Positions 35,376 through 47,739 are shown, counted from the stretch's first letter. The stretch: DNA of 64,000 bases from Zanthoxylum bungeanum (GCA_019454045.1 SKCR01015029.1:1-64000), one strand, 5' to 3'. Notes: generated from the sequence alone by a model not told the origin. A program made the numbers and translations.

Positions 35376-36307
35376 TAAAGGTTTGTGGATGAGCCTATTG
35401 AGAAAACTCATTGTAAAGATTTTAAGAGTAAACCTAGATATAAAACTCTTGTGTAAAGGTTTGAAGTGAACCTAGGGGACAAAACTCTTGGTTGCATGAG
35501 GGAGTGGATGTAGACATTGTTGGCCGAACCACTATAAATCACCGGTGTTAATTTCTCTAACTCTACCTTTTTATTTTATCACAAGCTTAATATTATCTTT
35601 TCATATTATTTAGCATAACTTGTGATTGAGAAATTGATTAATAAGCTTAATTGGTAAAGTTACAAGCTTAATAGTATAAAATCGGCAAAAATTTTTAATT
35701 CTGTATATTTAGATCATTACCCAATTCACCCCTTGAATATATAATGTTATTTGTTATGTGCTTCTAGATAATTTCATATCTATGGTTCGGTTGCGGCTCA
35801 ACTAAAATTGAATCGAAAACCGTAAGGTTCGGTATATCAAAATATTTACTTCTACAAATTCAAACAGAGTTAGCTTTTTGAAAAAAAATGAAAAATGAAA
35901 ATAACAAAACGGCCACGTTCAGAGCTTCCCTCGTTAATATAATGGAACGTAACTCAACAAACTAAAAGGTAACTAAAAATCTGCTTGAAAAACAAATTAA
36001 TTTCATTAAAATTTACGAAGCTTAGGCTTCTGAAACATCGAAATGGAACATGAAAGTGTTCATGTCGGGCTTGATGAGTCGTATCGTCCCCTGCCTTCTC
36101 TGTACTTGGCTTTCTTGTCGATTTGGTTCCTCTCTGCTTGTTCTTGGACAATTAACGCTTTTAAAAACCGCCATTTTCAGGTCCTATATTTAATTTCATT
36201 TGAAAAGTAATTATTCCCGTAATTTAGGGAGATTTAATTAGATGGGTTAGTGTTGGTTTCTTTGTTTAGTGTTTATTTTGTTAGCTTTTTGATTGATGGA
36301 TCTTACA
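35376..36307 (+). repeat. Downstream (ancestral-position) copy of the duplicated host flank
   Basis: It contains the copia A LTR remnant to 35776, host 5' flank, exon 1 (36043-36180) and intron start. TTACA at 36303-36307 is the right-hand breakpoint microhomology; here the sequence continues into the intact intron. Confidence 0.9.
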
Positions 36308-38966
36308 GTGAGAGTAAAAATGAAATTTCTGATTTTTTGTTTGTTTGTGGTTGTGGGTTTGATTTTGTTTAGTTTTATTTTTTGTTTTGATTTATGGGAT
36401 TATTGAGTTTTTTGAGTTTGTGGATTGTGATATGGTTAAATGATTTGATTACCGATTTTTTTTACAAAAAAATCTCAATTCAACAAGTATGTTTTGGTGA
36501 TTACTTTGAATTCTGTTATTGTTATACTAGAGCAGGCAAATAATTTACAGTGGATGCTGGCGTCTGTTCCGTTGATTAAAGCATTGCAGCTTACTCTATC
36601 ATTCCTATTCTGGTATGTATTCTGTAACCGAAATGTATAATAATTTCCATTGTCCTGAAAAAGAAAAAAAAAATTGCAATCGGTTTTAGCTTTTTGGACA
36701 ATCTTATGGCTTTCTTTTGCTAATCATGAGCATTTGAATTTTTGGATAGTTGCATGCTTATAATTTTTTATGAATTCAGCTGCTATGATTGCTTCACTGT
36801 GGTCTGCCTTTTTAATAGAGCTAAGATCAAATGTCTCATTTCAATTTTCTAATCAAATTGCGTGCTGAATGCTGATTAGAATCATAAAATATATAGACAT
36901 TTTATGAGATTATCAAGTGGAGGAGTTTAAGTATTTTGGAACCTGTTTAATTATATAGGGATTAAAATATGTTGGGGCATCTGCTTGTGTAGTCATGACC
37001 CATGAGGTATCAAGTTGAATGGGCAACCAAGGCAGCTTCACATCAATTTCTACCATTTTGACTTGATTATGCACGACTGTGGTTGCAATTGCATTGCGTA
37101 TGTCATCTTGCAATTACCTACTAAAAAAAGGTGTAGTGGATATAATTCAAAATTTTTTGTGTATATATGTTATGGTGGGAAGAACGCATGTTTAATAAAA
37201 CAAAAATAAAGGTGTAAAGTTTCGAAGATAATAGTTTTGAGAGCCACCATAGTATACTGGATGAGATATGATATGATGCTTATATTTTTATCTTCTCCAA
37301 GTTCTAGCTATCTAAACTTTGTTTTTCCTTTATTGGATAATCTATGTTGAAATTTGAGACCATCATTTGAAATTTGAGACCATCATTCTTGCAGGTATTC
37401 ATGTTTCTATCTTCAGATATGCTCTCTGTGGATGTCCTTTGGTGTGTATGTAACTGGGGTACTCTTTCAGACAGCTTCTTTTGTGTCATTCTTGTTAATC
37501 TCTCATGGTTACTGCATCATGTGTGAGCGTCTATCAATAACTGAGCGCCGCACTACAGCTGCACTTGGGTGTGTCTTTTACTTGACTCTTGTTGGGTACA
37601 GAGCTTCTGTACCTTACTTTGCAGTGAGTTTCTTAATTACTTTGTACATTACACTGTCGAAGTGACAGCGATTGCAAACTTTTTCTTATTTTAAGAAAGT
37701 ATTTGTGGATTTCACCTACTTTATAATACCCTATATCAATTCTTTAATGTTTGCGTCCAGGTGCTGCTGCTGCTTAATTATTTAGTCTCTTTCTATGTGA
37801 TTTTCCATCATATTTCTCAAAACCTCTCTGTGTTAAGAGAGCAATTGGCTTTCATAGTGGATGAGGATGTTCAAGCAATGCATGATGCTGTACATACGAA
37901 GTACATTATGTTCAAGTATGTGTTCTGACTTGTTTTTAATATGCTGACAGCATATTTCTTATATGTAAATAGCCTGTTTTCTTATAAAGAAATGATTCGT
38001 GAAGTTGTAAGAATCATTCGTTGAGCTTGTTGTGCTGTTTCTCTTGAATTGTGCAGAAAATTCCAGGGAGCAATGCAGATTGTAGCCTTGGCAGAAACTG
38101 TGGTGCGAATATATTGATTTCACCACTTTCAGAAGTTAATATTTGCAACACATCGAGACATGATTCTGAGATTTTTTATTACTCTAATGCCAGATATACC
38201 TTAATGTGGATGATTCTTCAGAAAATTACTGGCTTCGCCTGTTAGTTCGGGAATGGGTACAATTCTGCATCTTTCTGTACATTGGGTATGTATATCAGTA
38301 ACCCAACTAAGTGAGGCCTTTATTACCGAGGCACGTTTAGTTCTCAAACTTTAAATGGATTCTTGAACTATAAACTTGTTGAAATTACAAAAAATCATCA
38401 TATAATCAACGATTTGCTGTTTTTTTACTTCAATGCAATGATTTTTTTTGCTTCTCTCTCAGGTGGACATTTAGGTCACAGGACTTGGCACCTCGTTTCT
38501 CTGTAATGCCAGCTACAAAACCGAAAGGGGATACAATGGTGCCTCCTATCTATAGTATTGTAAGTTCAATTTGACCTCAGAAAGCTGTTTTACCAAAAAT
38601 AAAAAAACTGTCGCATACAGTTTAATGATGCTGATTCATCCAACTGCAGGAAATGGATGCAGCAGCATTCAAAGATTTTAGTCGTCATGAGTGGCACATT
38701 GGGGTGGTAAAGTAATTTAAACCAAAGTTTATATTTGTTAATCATTTTTTGAAATTGTTTTTCCAGTTCCATCAACTTTTATTACCCTCCAAAATCAGTA
38801 CCATAGTTGACATATCTATTACTTGCTTTTTTTGGTGCTCATGTAGCCAACAGCTCATTACCATTACAAAAGCTCAAAAGAATCAGTTTTAGTAATAGTT
38901 CAGCATCCAAATGCACAAAGGCTAAAGTCATCCACTTCGTCATCTCCAAGCACCGCACCGGTGTAG
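36043..38966 (+). CDS. Multi-pass GPCR-like membrane protein gene, nine coding exons
   Basis: Exons: 36043-36180, 36536-36612, 37395-37623, 37761-37915, 38057-38102, 38194-38285, 38463-38559, 38650-38706 and 38847-38966 (TAG stop). All introns are GT-AG and phases agree, giving 336 residues. Hydrophobic segments are seen at about residues 17-35 (LYLAFLSIWFLSACSW), 56-80 (ASVPLIKALQLTLSFLFWY), 86-110 (MSFGVYVTGVLFQTASFVS), 125-145, 148-165 (VLLLLNYLVSFYVIF) and 205-250, consistent with about seven membrane spans. Residues near 112 read LISHGYCIMCERLS. The tail from about 295 is hydrophilic and Ser-rich. I believe it belongs to the small plant family of candidate heterotrimeric-G-protein-coupled receptors (CAND1-like) or GPR180-type rhodopsin-like membrane proteins; this name is from memory and less certain than the gene model. 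Substrate or ligand is unknown. Transposons begin about 270 bp upstream of the ATG. The 5' UTR and any non-coding first exon were not located. Confidence 0.85.
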
Positions 38967-39180
38967 CTTCTTATACTTTGAAATCCAGTACAGATTTTTT
39001 GTTCATAAAGAGAGATGTATAACTACAGCACTGGACAGAGTAGGTTTCTGCAATTTGGTAGCCCGCATCCATTTGCTGGTACAAGAGGCTGGCAACAAAT
39101 TTTGTCTTCTATGCACAATTTTTTTTGTTCACTCACTTGGGTAAGAATCCACAGCCAGCCAATCTTTACATCATTACATG

Positions 39181-39238
<58 letters not shown>

Positions 39239-39299
39239 TGTTAATTGATCAGAATTGTAAATTCTCCCTTTGCGTACATATTAAATCCTCCTCATAACC
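38967..39299. other. Host 3' flank with (TA)n microsatellite
   Basis: Downstream of the stop lies presumed 3' UTR. A (TA)n run of about 54 bases spans 39183-39236. No poly(A) signal is clear. Confidence 0.6.
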
Positions 39300-39924
39300 T
39301 GTTAAGCACTTTTGGTGTCTTTGTCAAAAGGCACCGAAAGTTCTTAATAATTGATAATAAAGAATATACTAAATTATATGGGTGAGTCTCACAAAAGGCA
39401 CCGAAAGTTCTTAATAATTGATAATAAAGAATATACTAAATTATATGGGTGAGTCTCATATGTATAAAAAGAAAATAATAAAAAATTAAAATTCACTATT
39501 TACACATCGAATCTAATGTTTATATATAGAGGTTTCATTTTATTATTTTCTTCATTCCATTCTCAACCAAATCTTATGTATTCTATGAAAGAAAAATAGT
39601 TTCTTTTTAAGAATTTGTGAGAGTTGTAATTCTCCTATTCTAAGAGAGTTTGAGATTGTTCACTCATTATGTTTAGAGAAAAGTTGTAAAATTATTTCCA
39701 CTATAGTGAAATCCTTCTACATTTGTATGTGAATGTTTCCTTCACATTGAGAGTTTTACCACATTAAATTTGTGTCTCATTGCTTTATTTTATTGTTAAT
39801 ATTTATGGTAGGCTAAGCCTTCTAATTATTATTGTATTATATGGTAAGTAAAGCCTCATGAACTAACAATTGTTCTTAATTTCACTTTACTTGTGTGCCA
39901 GTTTTAGCGCACGATCCCCTAACA
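39300..39924 (+). repeat. 5' LTR of copia G
   Basis: The 625-bp segment runs TGTTAAGCACTTTTGG to GATCCCCTAACA. GTGATATCAGCGCTTC follows, a degenerate copia primer-binding site. A 67-bp tandem duplication lies inside it at 39325-39459. Confidence 0.7.
39325..39459 (+). repeat. 67-bp tandem duplication within the copia G LTR
   Basis: The unit starting CAAAAGGCACCGAAAGTTCT occurs at 39325 and 39392, the copies practically identical up to GAGTCTCA. Confidence 0.93.
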
Positions 39925-40101
39925 GTGATATCAGCGCTTCAGGTTTAAGGTTACTGTTCACCGAGACTATTCACATATAAGGTATAGTATTGTTCAAGTA
40001 TACATAATATTCTTGTATACGATACTATTCATATATATGGTATTATTCATGGTAAAATAGTAAAAGTTGGTTCAAGTGAGAAGTTGATCGTCATCGGAAA
40101 T

Positions 40102-41370
40102 ATGGCAGAAAAGTTCGAAATTGAGAAGTGCAATGGGGGCAACTTTTCCCTATGGAAACTTAAAATGAAAGCAATCTCGAGAACACACAATTGCTTAGCG
40201 GCAATTAGTGAGAAATCAGAGGAAATGACTGATGAAAAATAGAATGATATGGATAACAACGCTATGGGCAACTTGTATCTAGTCTTAGCAAATTCTATGT
40301 TATCTAGCGTTGCAGAGAAGATGATGGAAAACAAGATTTGAGATGCACTTACCAAATAGTACAAGGTCAAGTCTCTACGCAACAAGATCTCTCTGAAGAT
40401 GAGACTTTACACTCTTCGTATGAGTCAGTGCACATCTATGACAGATCACATCAACAACTTGAATACACTATTTCCCCAACTCATTGTATTGGATTATAGT
40501 ATATCGACAAATGAACTTGCGGAGATTCTACTTCAAAGTCTATCTGATTTGTATGATCAACTTATCATCAACTTGACAAGTAATGTTGTCACTGGTAATC
40601 TAGTCTTTGAGGAAGTTGTTGCTGCTACTCTGGAAGATGAATCTAGGCGCAAAAATAAGGAAGACATATCATCTGGTTCACAACAAGCAGAAGTATTTTC
40701 GATCACAAGAGGGAGATCAATGGAACGTGGCTCAAGTGGGATTCAAAACCATGGTAGATCGAAATCAAAAAATAAGAAGAATGTTAAATGCTACAACTGT
40801 GGTAATAAATGACACGTTAAGAAATATTGTTGGAATATGAAGAATGATGCATAAAAAGCTTATGTTGTAACAAAATCTCAAGGATGTGTTGCAAATATTT
40901 CTGAAGAAGGTGGCGTACTTTACAATGAAGTAACAATAATGTCCAATAATAACATAAAACAGCTAAGTGATGCATGGTTGGTTGATTCAGCAGCAACATG
41001 ACACATGACTCTTATGAGAGAATGGTTCTGCCATTATGAACTTGACTTTGAATGATCAGTTTTTCTAGGCAATGATAATGCCTTGAAAATTACTGAGATT
41101 AAAACTATCAAAATAAATATATATGATAGTATTATCCGTATTGTATAAGATGTTCGACATGTTGTGTGAATGAAGAAAAATCTTCTCTCAGTTGGACAGT
41201 TAGATGACCTCGGATACAAGACCGTTGTTGAAAACAGGATATTAAATATGGTGAAAGGAGCACTTATAGTCTTGAAAGTTGAAAAAATCTCAGCAAAATT
41301 GAATATTGTATTGGGAGACTCGATTCAGGAAGCAACTGCATCGGTGACATTTGACACACTCACAAAGTGG
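40102..41370 (+). pseudogene. gag and protease remnant of copia G
   Basis: From the ATG at 40102 (MAEKFEIEKCNGGNFSLWK) the translation follows copia Gag: YTLRMSQCTSMTDHINNLN, zinc knuckle CYNCGNK followed by a stop then HVKKYC, and protease WLVDSAAT then a stop then HMT near 40980. KKNLLSVGQLDDLGYK, at 41173, is the region after protease. At least seven in-frame stops occur. The element ends near 41370, before integrase, and no 3' LTR was found. Confidence 0.8.
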
Positions 41371-41722
41371 TTTTTTACTCTCATGTATAAGAGTGCCAAA
41401 GTAATAAAATAATCTAATAAGTCCGAGGTCGATCAACAAAGAATAAATTTAATAGGATAAAATAATAATTCAACCAATAAAATAAAAATAAAAATAATAA
41501 AATAAAATATTAGGTTTAGGGGATCCATTGTTAATATTTCAAATATAAATAATTGTTACTTTTTATAAAATATAATTATAATTATTTCCCAATCAATTTA
41601 TTTTATAATTATCAGGTATTAATTATGCCAACACATGTAATTCGTCATGTCGATAATTAGTCCTGCCAAGGTACTAAATAAGTCAAAACATATAAAATCA
41701 GCCATAAAGGCGGTGATAACTT
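41371..41722. other. A/T-rich spacer
   Basis: It shows A-rich runs (AATAAAATAAAAATAAAAA) and no supported gene. Confidence 0.45.
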
Positions 41723-42960
41723 TGTTGGAGTTGGTGCTTGGAGTGTCAATCCGAATTGTATATTTTATTATTTATTAATAAAATAATTATATTTCATTTC
41801 ATACCTTATTAATGGTATTGTCATTATGAGTATTAGATTGATGTATAAATATGCTAAGAATGACATCGACCTTAGAATAGTCTTATAGTAATACTGGACA
41901 CTAGGTGGTCTGACATTGAGTTAAGTATTACTATTGTAAATTATTCTTAAAATATATATATTCCTAGTCGTTTTTTTGGAATACAGTCGAATTCCTATAA
42001 CCTATAAGACTAGCACATGTCATAAATTGAAATTGGAGTTCTAATGGTTTAACCCGATGAACCATGAGCAATGGAAGCTCGTATAGACATGTGAGTATTT
42101 AATGGAGCGAATACTGAATGACTCACATATGATTCCTAATAGTTGGAAGTACGCATCACCGTCAATAGGAATCTCCTCGAGTCGAGTAGCATATGTAATC
42201 ATTTGACTATAGGATATCATTGATTTTGAGTGAGATCCTCCACACTTTGATGCCATGTATGTCAGAAACCTTTCATGGTCTGGCCTCTAGATGTTCATTG
42301 GGTGTGGAACGATGCACTCACTAATCAAGAGCGAAGCAAGATATAATTCGTCGGCTCGTAAGTGTACCATAAGGGGTTTAGGTATCTATGTGATTAAAGT
42401 CACGATTCTTAAAACTTTGGCCAAAGTCGATCACATAGGGTGGATCACATCAGTTATGAAAAATCGTGGACATGTCGACATGAGATGTGCGCCTCGGAAA
42501 CTTGACGGTGTATTCTATGTTTCCTAAGCACAACTTGGATAGCCTAAGACGGAGGGATTGTTAAACATATGTGATGACCTCGACTTGTATAGTTCAGAAA
42601 TGACGTTCGTGTTCTTCGCGAAATTCGGAGGTGACTGAATTGCGTACATATTTGCTAGGCTTATATGACGAACGTGTCTGAACTTAGAGAGTCTCAATAT
42701 GAAGTGTACTCGTTGAGCACTTGGGTAGCCGATTAATTATCAACTAAGATAATAAAGTGTTGTTGGATAACATTGATGATTTATTAATTCAATTTTTACA
42801 CAATGGCTTAATTATAAAATCATAAATATCTCTACCATTTGAGGATATTACGGTAATTATAAGTATGTAATAATAGATAGTTTTGGCTTGATTTAATTGG
42901 ATTAAATCATAGTGGGAGATAATGAAGATTAGTCACACCTAATTATACATATTTGGACAA
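41723..42960 (+). repeat. LTR-like repeat, family F (forward copy)
   Basis: It starts TGTTGGAGTTGGTGCTTGG at 41723. Its first kilobase is the inverted counterpart of 22855-24035. The downstream edge is not clear. No coding region or primer-binding site was seen, so it may be a solo LTR or a truncated one. Confidence 0.55.
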
Positions 42961-43014
42961 ATTAGATTAATTTGTATTTTTTTCTACTCATTTGTCTTTT
43001 TCTTTTTCTTTTTT

Positions 43015-43018
<4 letters not shown>

Positions 43019-43045
<27 letters not shown>
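43019..43045. repeat. (AT)n microsatellite
   Basis: An alternating AT run lies directly against the start of the element C LTR, hiding any target duplication. Confidence 0.9.
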
Positions 43046-43050
<5 letters not shown>

Positions 43051-43868
43051 ACGGTGTTTTCAGGCACTATGGCATTTAAAGCAGCACGACAGGGGCAAAA
43101 AGGTAAATCTCATTCTTGTTCAGGATCATTAATGCTGACCCAACCCATAAAAAGCCAGCAGCAAGGGCCCGAGCACTTTATGGTTACAGACCGACCACAA
43201 CAGGAAGAGCCCGAGCACTTTATGGTTACAGACCGACCACAACAGGAAGAGACCGATCACTTTATGGTCGGCAACCGATCATTTTGGTTCGAATGACCGA
43301 GCATTATCAGATCGACAGCATCATTCTTAGTTCAAAGAACCATTATGACCGACCACATGAAGACCGAGCATATGGCAAAACGTGCACCAGAAGATAATAT
43401 GTCATGTCCCCACGGGGTAAAGAGACAGTCCTACCTTCATAAAGAATACTGATGAAACCAGTATCCTAGAAGGATAAAGGGAATAGAGGTAGATTTGATT
43501 AGGAATCCTTGTGGGAAAAGGAGGTTGCATCAATTAGGAATCCACATACTAGAAGGAATCTGATTTCTTCACTATTATAAATAGAAGGGTAGAATATGTG
43601 GAAGAGGGCATCAGAATCAAAACTTGTAAAAAGCACAAGAAATACGAGTTTCAGCAATAAAAGTATAGTCATGTTTGTGTCCATGGACGTAGGTCGGGTA
43701 AAAACCCGCCGAACCACGTTAAATCTCTTTGTTTGATTGTCATATTATCTACCTTCTGCTAAGTTTGCTTTTGGTTTCTCCCATAACCAAACAAATTCAC
43801 TATTGAGGGAGGATTACCTCGGGGGTAATATTCCCATATTACCCTGAGACTAAAATCCACCGTCAACA
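43046..43868 (+). repeat. 5' LTR of element C
   Basis: The 823-bp LTR has an extended terminal inverted repeat: TGTTGACGGTG at the start and CACCGTCAACA at the end. A 42-bp unit (GAGCACTTTATGGTTACAGA and following) repeats about 2.5 times at 43168-43262. A TATA-like CTATTATAAATAG lies at 43573. Confidence 0.9.
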
Positions 43869-43870
43869 AT

Positions 43871-43888
43871 TGGCGCCGTCTGTGGGGA
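43871..43888 (+). promoter_or_regulatory. Primer-binding site of element C
   Basis: TGGCGCCGTCTGTGGGGA lies two bases after the LTR. This is the common form of primer-binding site in plant gypsy elements. Confidence 0.85.
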
Positions 43889-43922
43889 AACTCGAAACAA
43901 AAAGCAGTTCGCAAGAAAGACA

Positions 43923-44677
43923 ATGGCAGAAGGCGGAAATCATCAATCTTCGGGGAGTCCAGTGACAGACTGGATGAAAAAGATGGAAGAGAGCATGAAA
44001 TCCATGATGGATCGGCTGGAGAGAATGGAAGGAACGAACAACGAGAGACCAGACGTCGGAACCAGTCGAAGAAGAAGTGAAAAAGCAGAAGGGAAAAGGG
44101 TGATAGATACAAGTGAAGACGATGGACCCAGGAGAGGGGCCCCTACGGGATAAAATCCGTAGTTGTAGAAAATGATTCACAAACAGATGACACATGGGAA
44201 GAAGAAGAAGGAAGACCATCACCAGATCCCTCCTATGATAGTCTCCGCGACTCCAGAAGAGAAGACAAGGAGTATAGCGAAGATGTGCGGGAAATTCCAA
44301 GGCATGAGGAACGCCGCACACGGGGCAATAGACGCACAGAGGGGCACAGAAGACGACATGACGGCACAACCAGTGAGATAAAGTCTTGGTTAAAAAAGGA
44401 GATGACCAAGTGGGGGTAGGTCTCAAGACCGATGCAAGTGATGCCCGTGACAGTGAGGAGGAATCTCCCATCACGGAAGAAAAAAAGTCGGCAAAATTCC
44501 CAAGGCGATTCAACATGCCGACCATGGCACCTTACAAAGGCCATTCTGACCCGAAATCCCACATCGAAAGCTTTGTCCTGTTGATGGAAGTCCAGGGAGT
44601 GGTTGGAGATGCCATCTGCAAAGTGTTCCCCCTAACTTTGGGAGGACCCGCCATCCTATGGTACAGAAGTCTGGCCC
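43923..44677 (+). pseudogene. gag: gag of element C, first part
   Basis: The ATG at 43923 (MAEGGNHQSSGSPVTDW) starts a Gag with a Met/Glu-rich helix, a charged linker and the beginning of the core domain: FNMPTMAPYKGHSDPKSHIE, then PLTLGGPAILWYRSL. The reading frame changes twice (near 44150 and 44385-44400). The gene is cut at 44677 by element D and resumes at 55205. The duplicated GGCCC (44673-44677 and 55200-55204) marks the cut. Confidence 0.85.
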
Positions 44678-47600
44678 TGTAGGACACAGAACTTGACGAC
44701 GTTGTTCTAGACTCACGGCCTAGTTGGGAGTACGAAATAACATGGAGTCGCCACCCGTGTGAACCGGGACAAAGATTTAAGGCCGCACTCACCCCTCGCA
44801 AGGGAAGACCTCAAACCGTTGGGTTCGGAATGGTCCTTACTCATGCCACTTGTGATGAAAGGATTTTTCTTAATTTAATTGGGCTTAAGTAACACTTATT
44901 TCCAAGAGTATCATGCTTCTAAATTCACATGTACAAAATGAAACTTACACATACATTTCACATCTAAGATTGCATGCTTGAAAATACCTCAAAGTAACAA
45001 CGAACATACAATTTCATTTAGCAATATCATGTTCACGGAAACACAAGCATACATACTAACCATACAAGCATACATATGAGCACTTTTCCAAGTGATACGT
45101 GGAATTGTATCCCAAGTACAGACCGTACTGCCGTCCATTCGGATTCGGCTACGGAATTATGTCTGGGTTTTCCATCCGATATACCACAAGAAATAATACT
45201 CCCAAAGTCATCATGACATAGGTATATGAATCGTAATACGTTAAATCAAGACTAAGGCAATGACGCAAACCAATGGAACAAACATGTTTTCATTATGATG
45301 TGCACAAAGATAAGAACGACTATATGGGGGTTTCATAAAAAATCACCTAAGAAACATTATACATGGCATGTGATGAATATGTCTCAGTTCAGTGTGTTCG
45401 CGTTCGTGTAGTGTTCGTAAACGCGTTCGAACGGTAAACAGAAGGTTCGCGTTCGTATGGCGTTTGATAACGCGTTCGAACGGAACCAGACCTGATGCAT
45501 GATAAGACTAAGAAAGTACGTGTGCGTTCACGTAGCGTTCGAGAACACGTTCGAACGGTAAACAGAAGGTTCGCGTTCGTATAGCGTTCGAGAACGCGTT
45601 CGAACGGAACCAACCTGATGCATTATGAGACTAAGAAAGTGCGTGTGCGTTCGCGTAGCGTTCGAGAACGCGTTCGAACGGTAAACAGAAGTTTCGCGTT
45701 CGTGTAGCGTCTGAGAACGCGTTCGAACGGAATCAGACCTGATGCATGCGGCACAAAGAATAAAGATGACAATGTCAAGCTCAATATGTCTGATCAAACG
45801 TATCTTGCATTCAACCGAACACACATCAACCGGCGCGGCAAAGCATCGTGGTAAAGGGGTTTAACCCCTCCCCATAGGGGATCTCACATCGCACTTACTA
45901 AGCCCATGCACTCGATTGAATCATGCATACAAAGAATTAAAAGCAATAATATTAAACATAGTATGCCCGATTGAACGTATCTTGTATTCAACCGAACACA
46001 CATCAACCGGCGCGGCAAGCATCGTGGTAAAGGATTTTAACCCCTCCAATTAGGGGACCTTCCATCGCACTTACTATGCCCATGCACTCGATTGCATCAT
46101 GCATACAAAATAAAGACAATCGTATCAAACTTAGTATGCCCGATTAAACATATCTTGCATTCAACCGAACACACATCAATCGGTGCGGCAAAGCATCGTG
46201 GTGAAGGATTTTAACCCATCCAATTAGGGGACCTTTCATCGCACTTACTAAGCCCATGCACTCGATTGTATCATACATAAATAAGCAACATGCAGAATTC
46301 AAGTAACGAAAAATAGATAAATCAATCCAACATGAAACAAAAGAGGGTGCTGTTTACTCAAGTGGTACGTGGAGTTGTATCCCAAGTACAGACCGCACTA
46401 CCGTCCATTCGGATTCGGCTACGGAATTTACATCTGGGTTTCCATCCTATATACCACAAGAGACGACACTCTTCCATTCATCCAATACCCACAACACACA
46501 TCATATACAACAATATTCAACAAAGAATTAAAATACAGTCAAAATAAATGACAAGAATCAAATGAAGATGAGTGTGGGAAGTACCCTCAGGTTTAAACCT
46601 TTTAAGCCGTCTCTCGGACTCGCGTTTCACGCAGATCGGAAGGGGTAAAACTCCGCAACTTTTCTGGTTCACTGGTTTGCCTTTTCCTTCGCTGTTCGGC
46701 CACTCAAGCTACTGTTTCGACTCCGTTTTGCTGCTGTTTCCTTGTGGTTTTGCTGCCGTTTCCTCTCAATTTTCTGCTCACTGTTTCAGGTCTTGTTTTT
46801 GGTATTTTAGGCTACTGTTTTTGACGTAGTTTACCGCTGTTTTAAGGTGATTTTGGGCTGCTGTGTTTGGTGTGATTTTCGGTGATCTATGGAGGTTTAT
46901 GGGGCTGATTTTCGGTAGTGATTAGGGGTTTTTTTTGGTGGTTGTAGGGGGTGTGAATGGCTACTGTATTTTTGGTGATGTGGGGGTAAGGATGAAGGGA
47001 ATGATTTGCTATCTTTCTTGTGATTGGCGTGTGATGTCTTAAGTTTCTTTCTTGCTGTGACTTGCGTGTGAGTAGTGTATGAGCTAGTAAAGTGCATGTC
47101 TTGGTGAGGGGTTGTTTATATAGAGAAGGGCTAGGGCTTCACCTTGTCTCACAAGGAAGGGATTTCGACATTAAAAAGAGGATTTGATTTGGTGTTGAGC
47201 AAGGAAAGTCAAAGATTGAAGGGGGACAAATCTTGGCTAGATAAGGAAGTCAATATCTTTAATTTGTTATGATTGATTTTAATTAGGCATGACATCTTTT
47301 TAATTTAGTATGTGATTTGTTTAGCTAGGGTGATTTATCTTATTAGGTATGATTATATTTTATGTTTTATTTAATTGGTAAATGGTTTAAATATTTTATT
47401 TAATATTTAATGTTTAATTTAATTAAATTGGGATGTGTTTTATGGGCTTTGGGGGGCTAATTGGGCCGGGGTGCGAGGCTAGCAGCAAAACCAGAAATAC
47501 CGACTCCGTTCGAACGTCCATTCAAACGCGGCACGAACGTCTGCAATCTGCCTGACGTTCGAACGAAGTAACGAACGCAGCACGAACGAAGACAGTGAAC

Positions 47601-47739
47601 TTGTGAAATGAACTAGATGACGTACTTATTTCGAATTTCCCATTCCGACCTTCGTTTCCCGCAATATCCTTAGCTAAAAGGTAGTGCCTCCAACTGAGAC
47701 TCATCATCGGGTTTCACATGCGAAAATGCAATGCCTACA
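44678..47739 (-). repeat. 3' LTR of element D
   Basis: Two tandem arrays lie inside: 45390-45745 (about 120-130-bp units carrying paired CGTTCGAACG palindromes) and 45800-46275 (about 175-bp units with CATTCAACCGAACACACATC and GCATCGTGGT, three copies). Eight CGTTCGAACG palindromes were counted by eye. The inner flank, 47740-47756, reads on the - strand as the polypurine tract AAAGTGGGGGAGAC. Confidence 0.9.

Noticed and set aside
37432..37665. Single 77-codon gene ending at 37665
   Set aside because: It is exon 3 of the host gene read through its GT donor at 37624 into the intron.
43863..44562. - strand frames of up to 220 codons opposite gag of element C
   Set aside because: They are antisense shadows of the charged gag linker and carry no recognisable domain.
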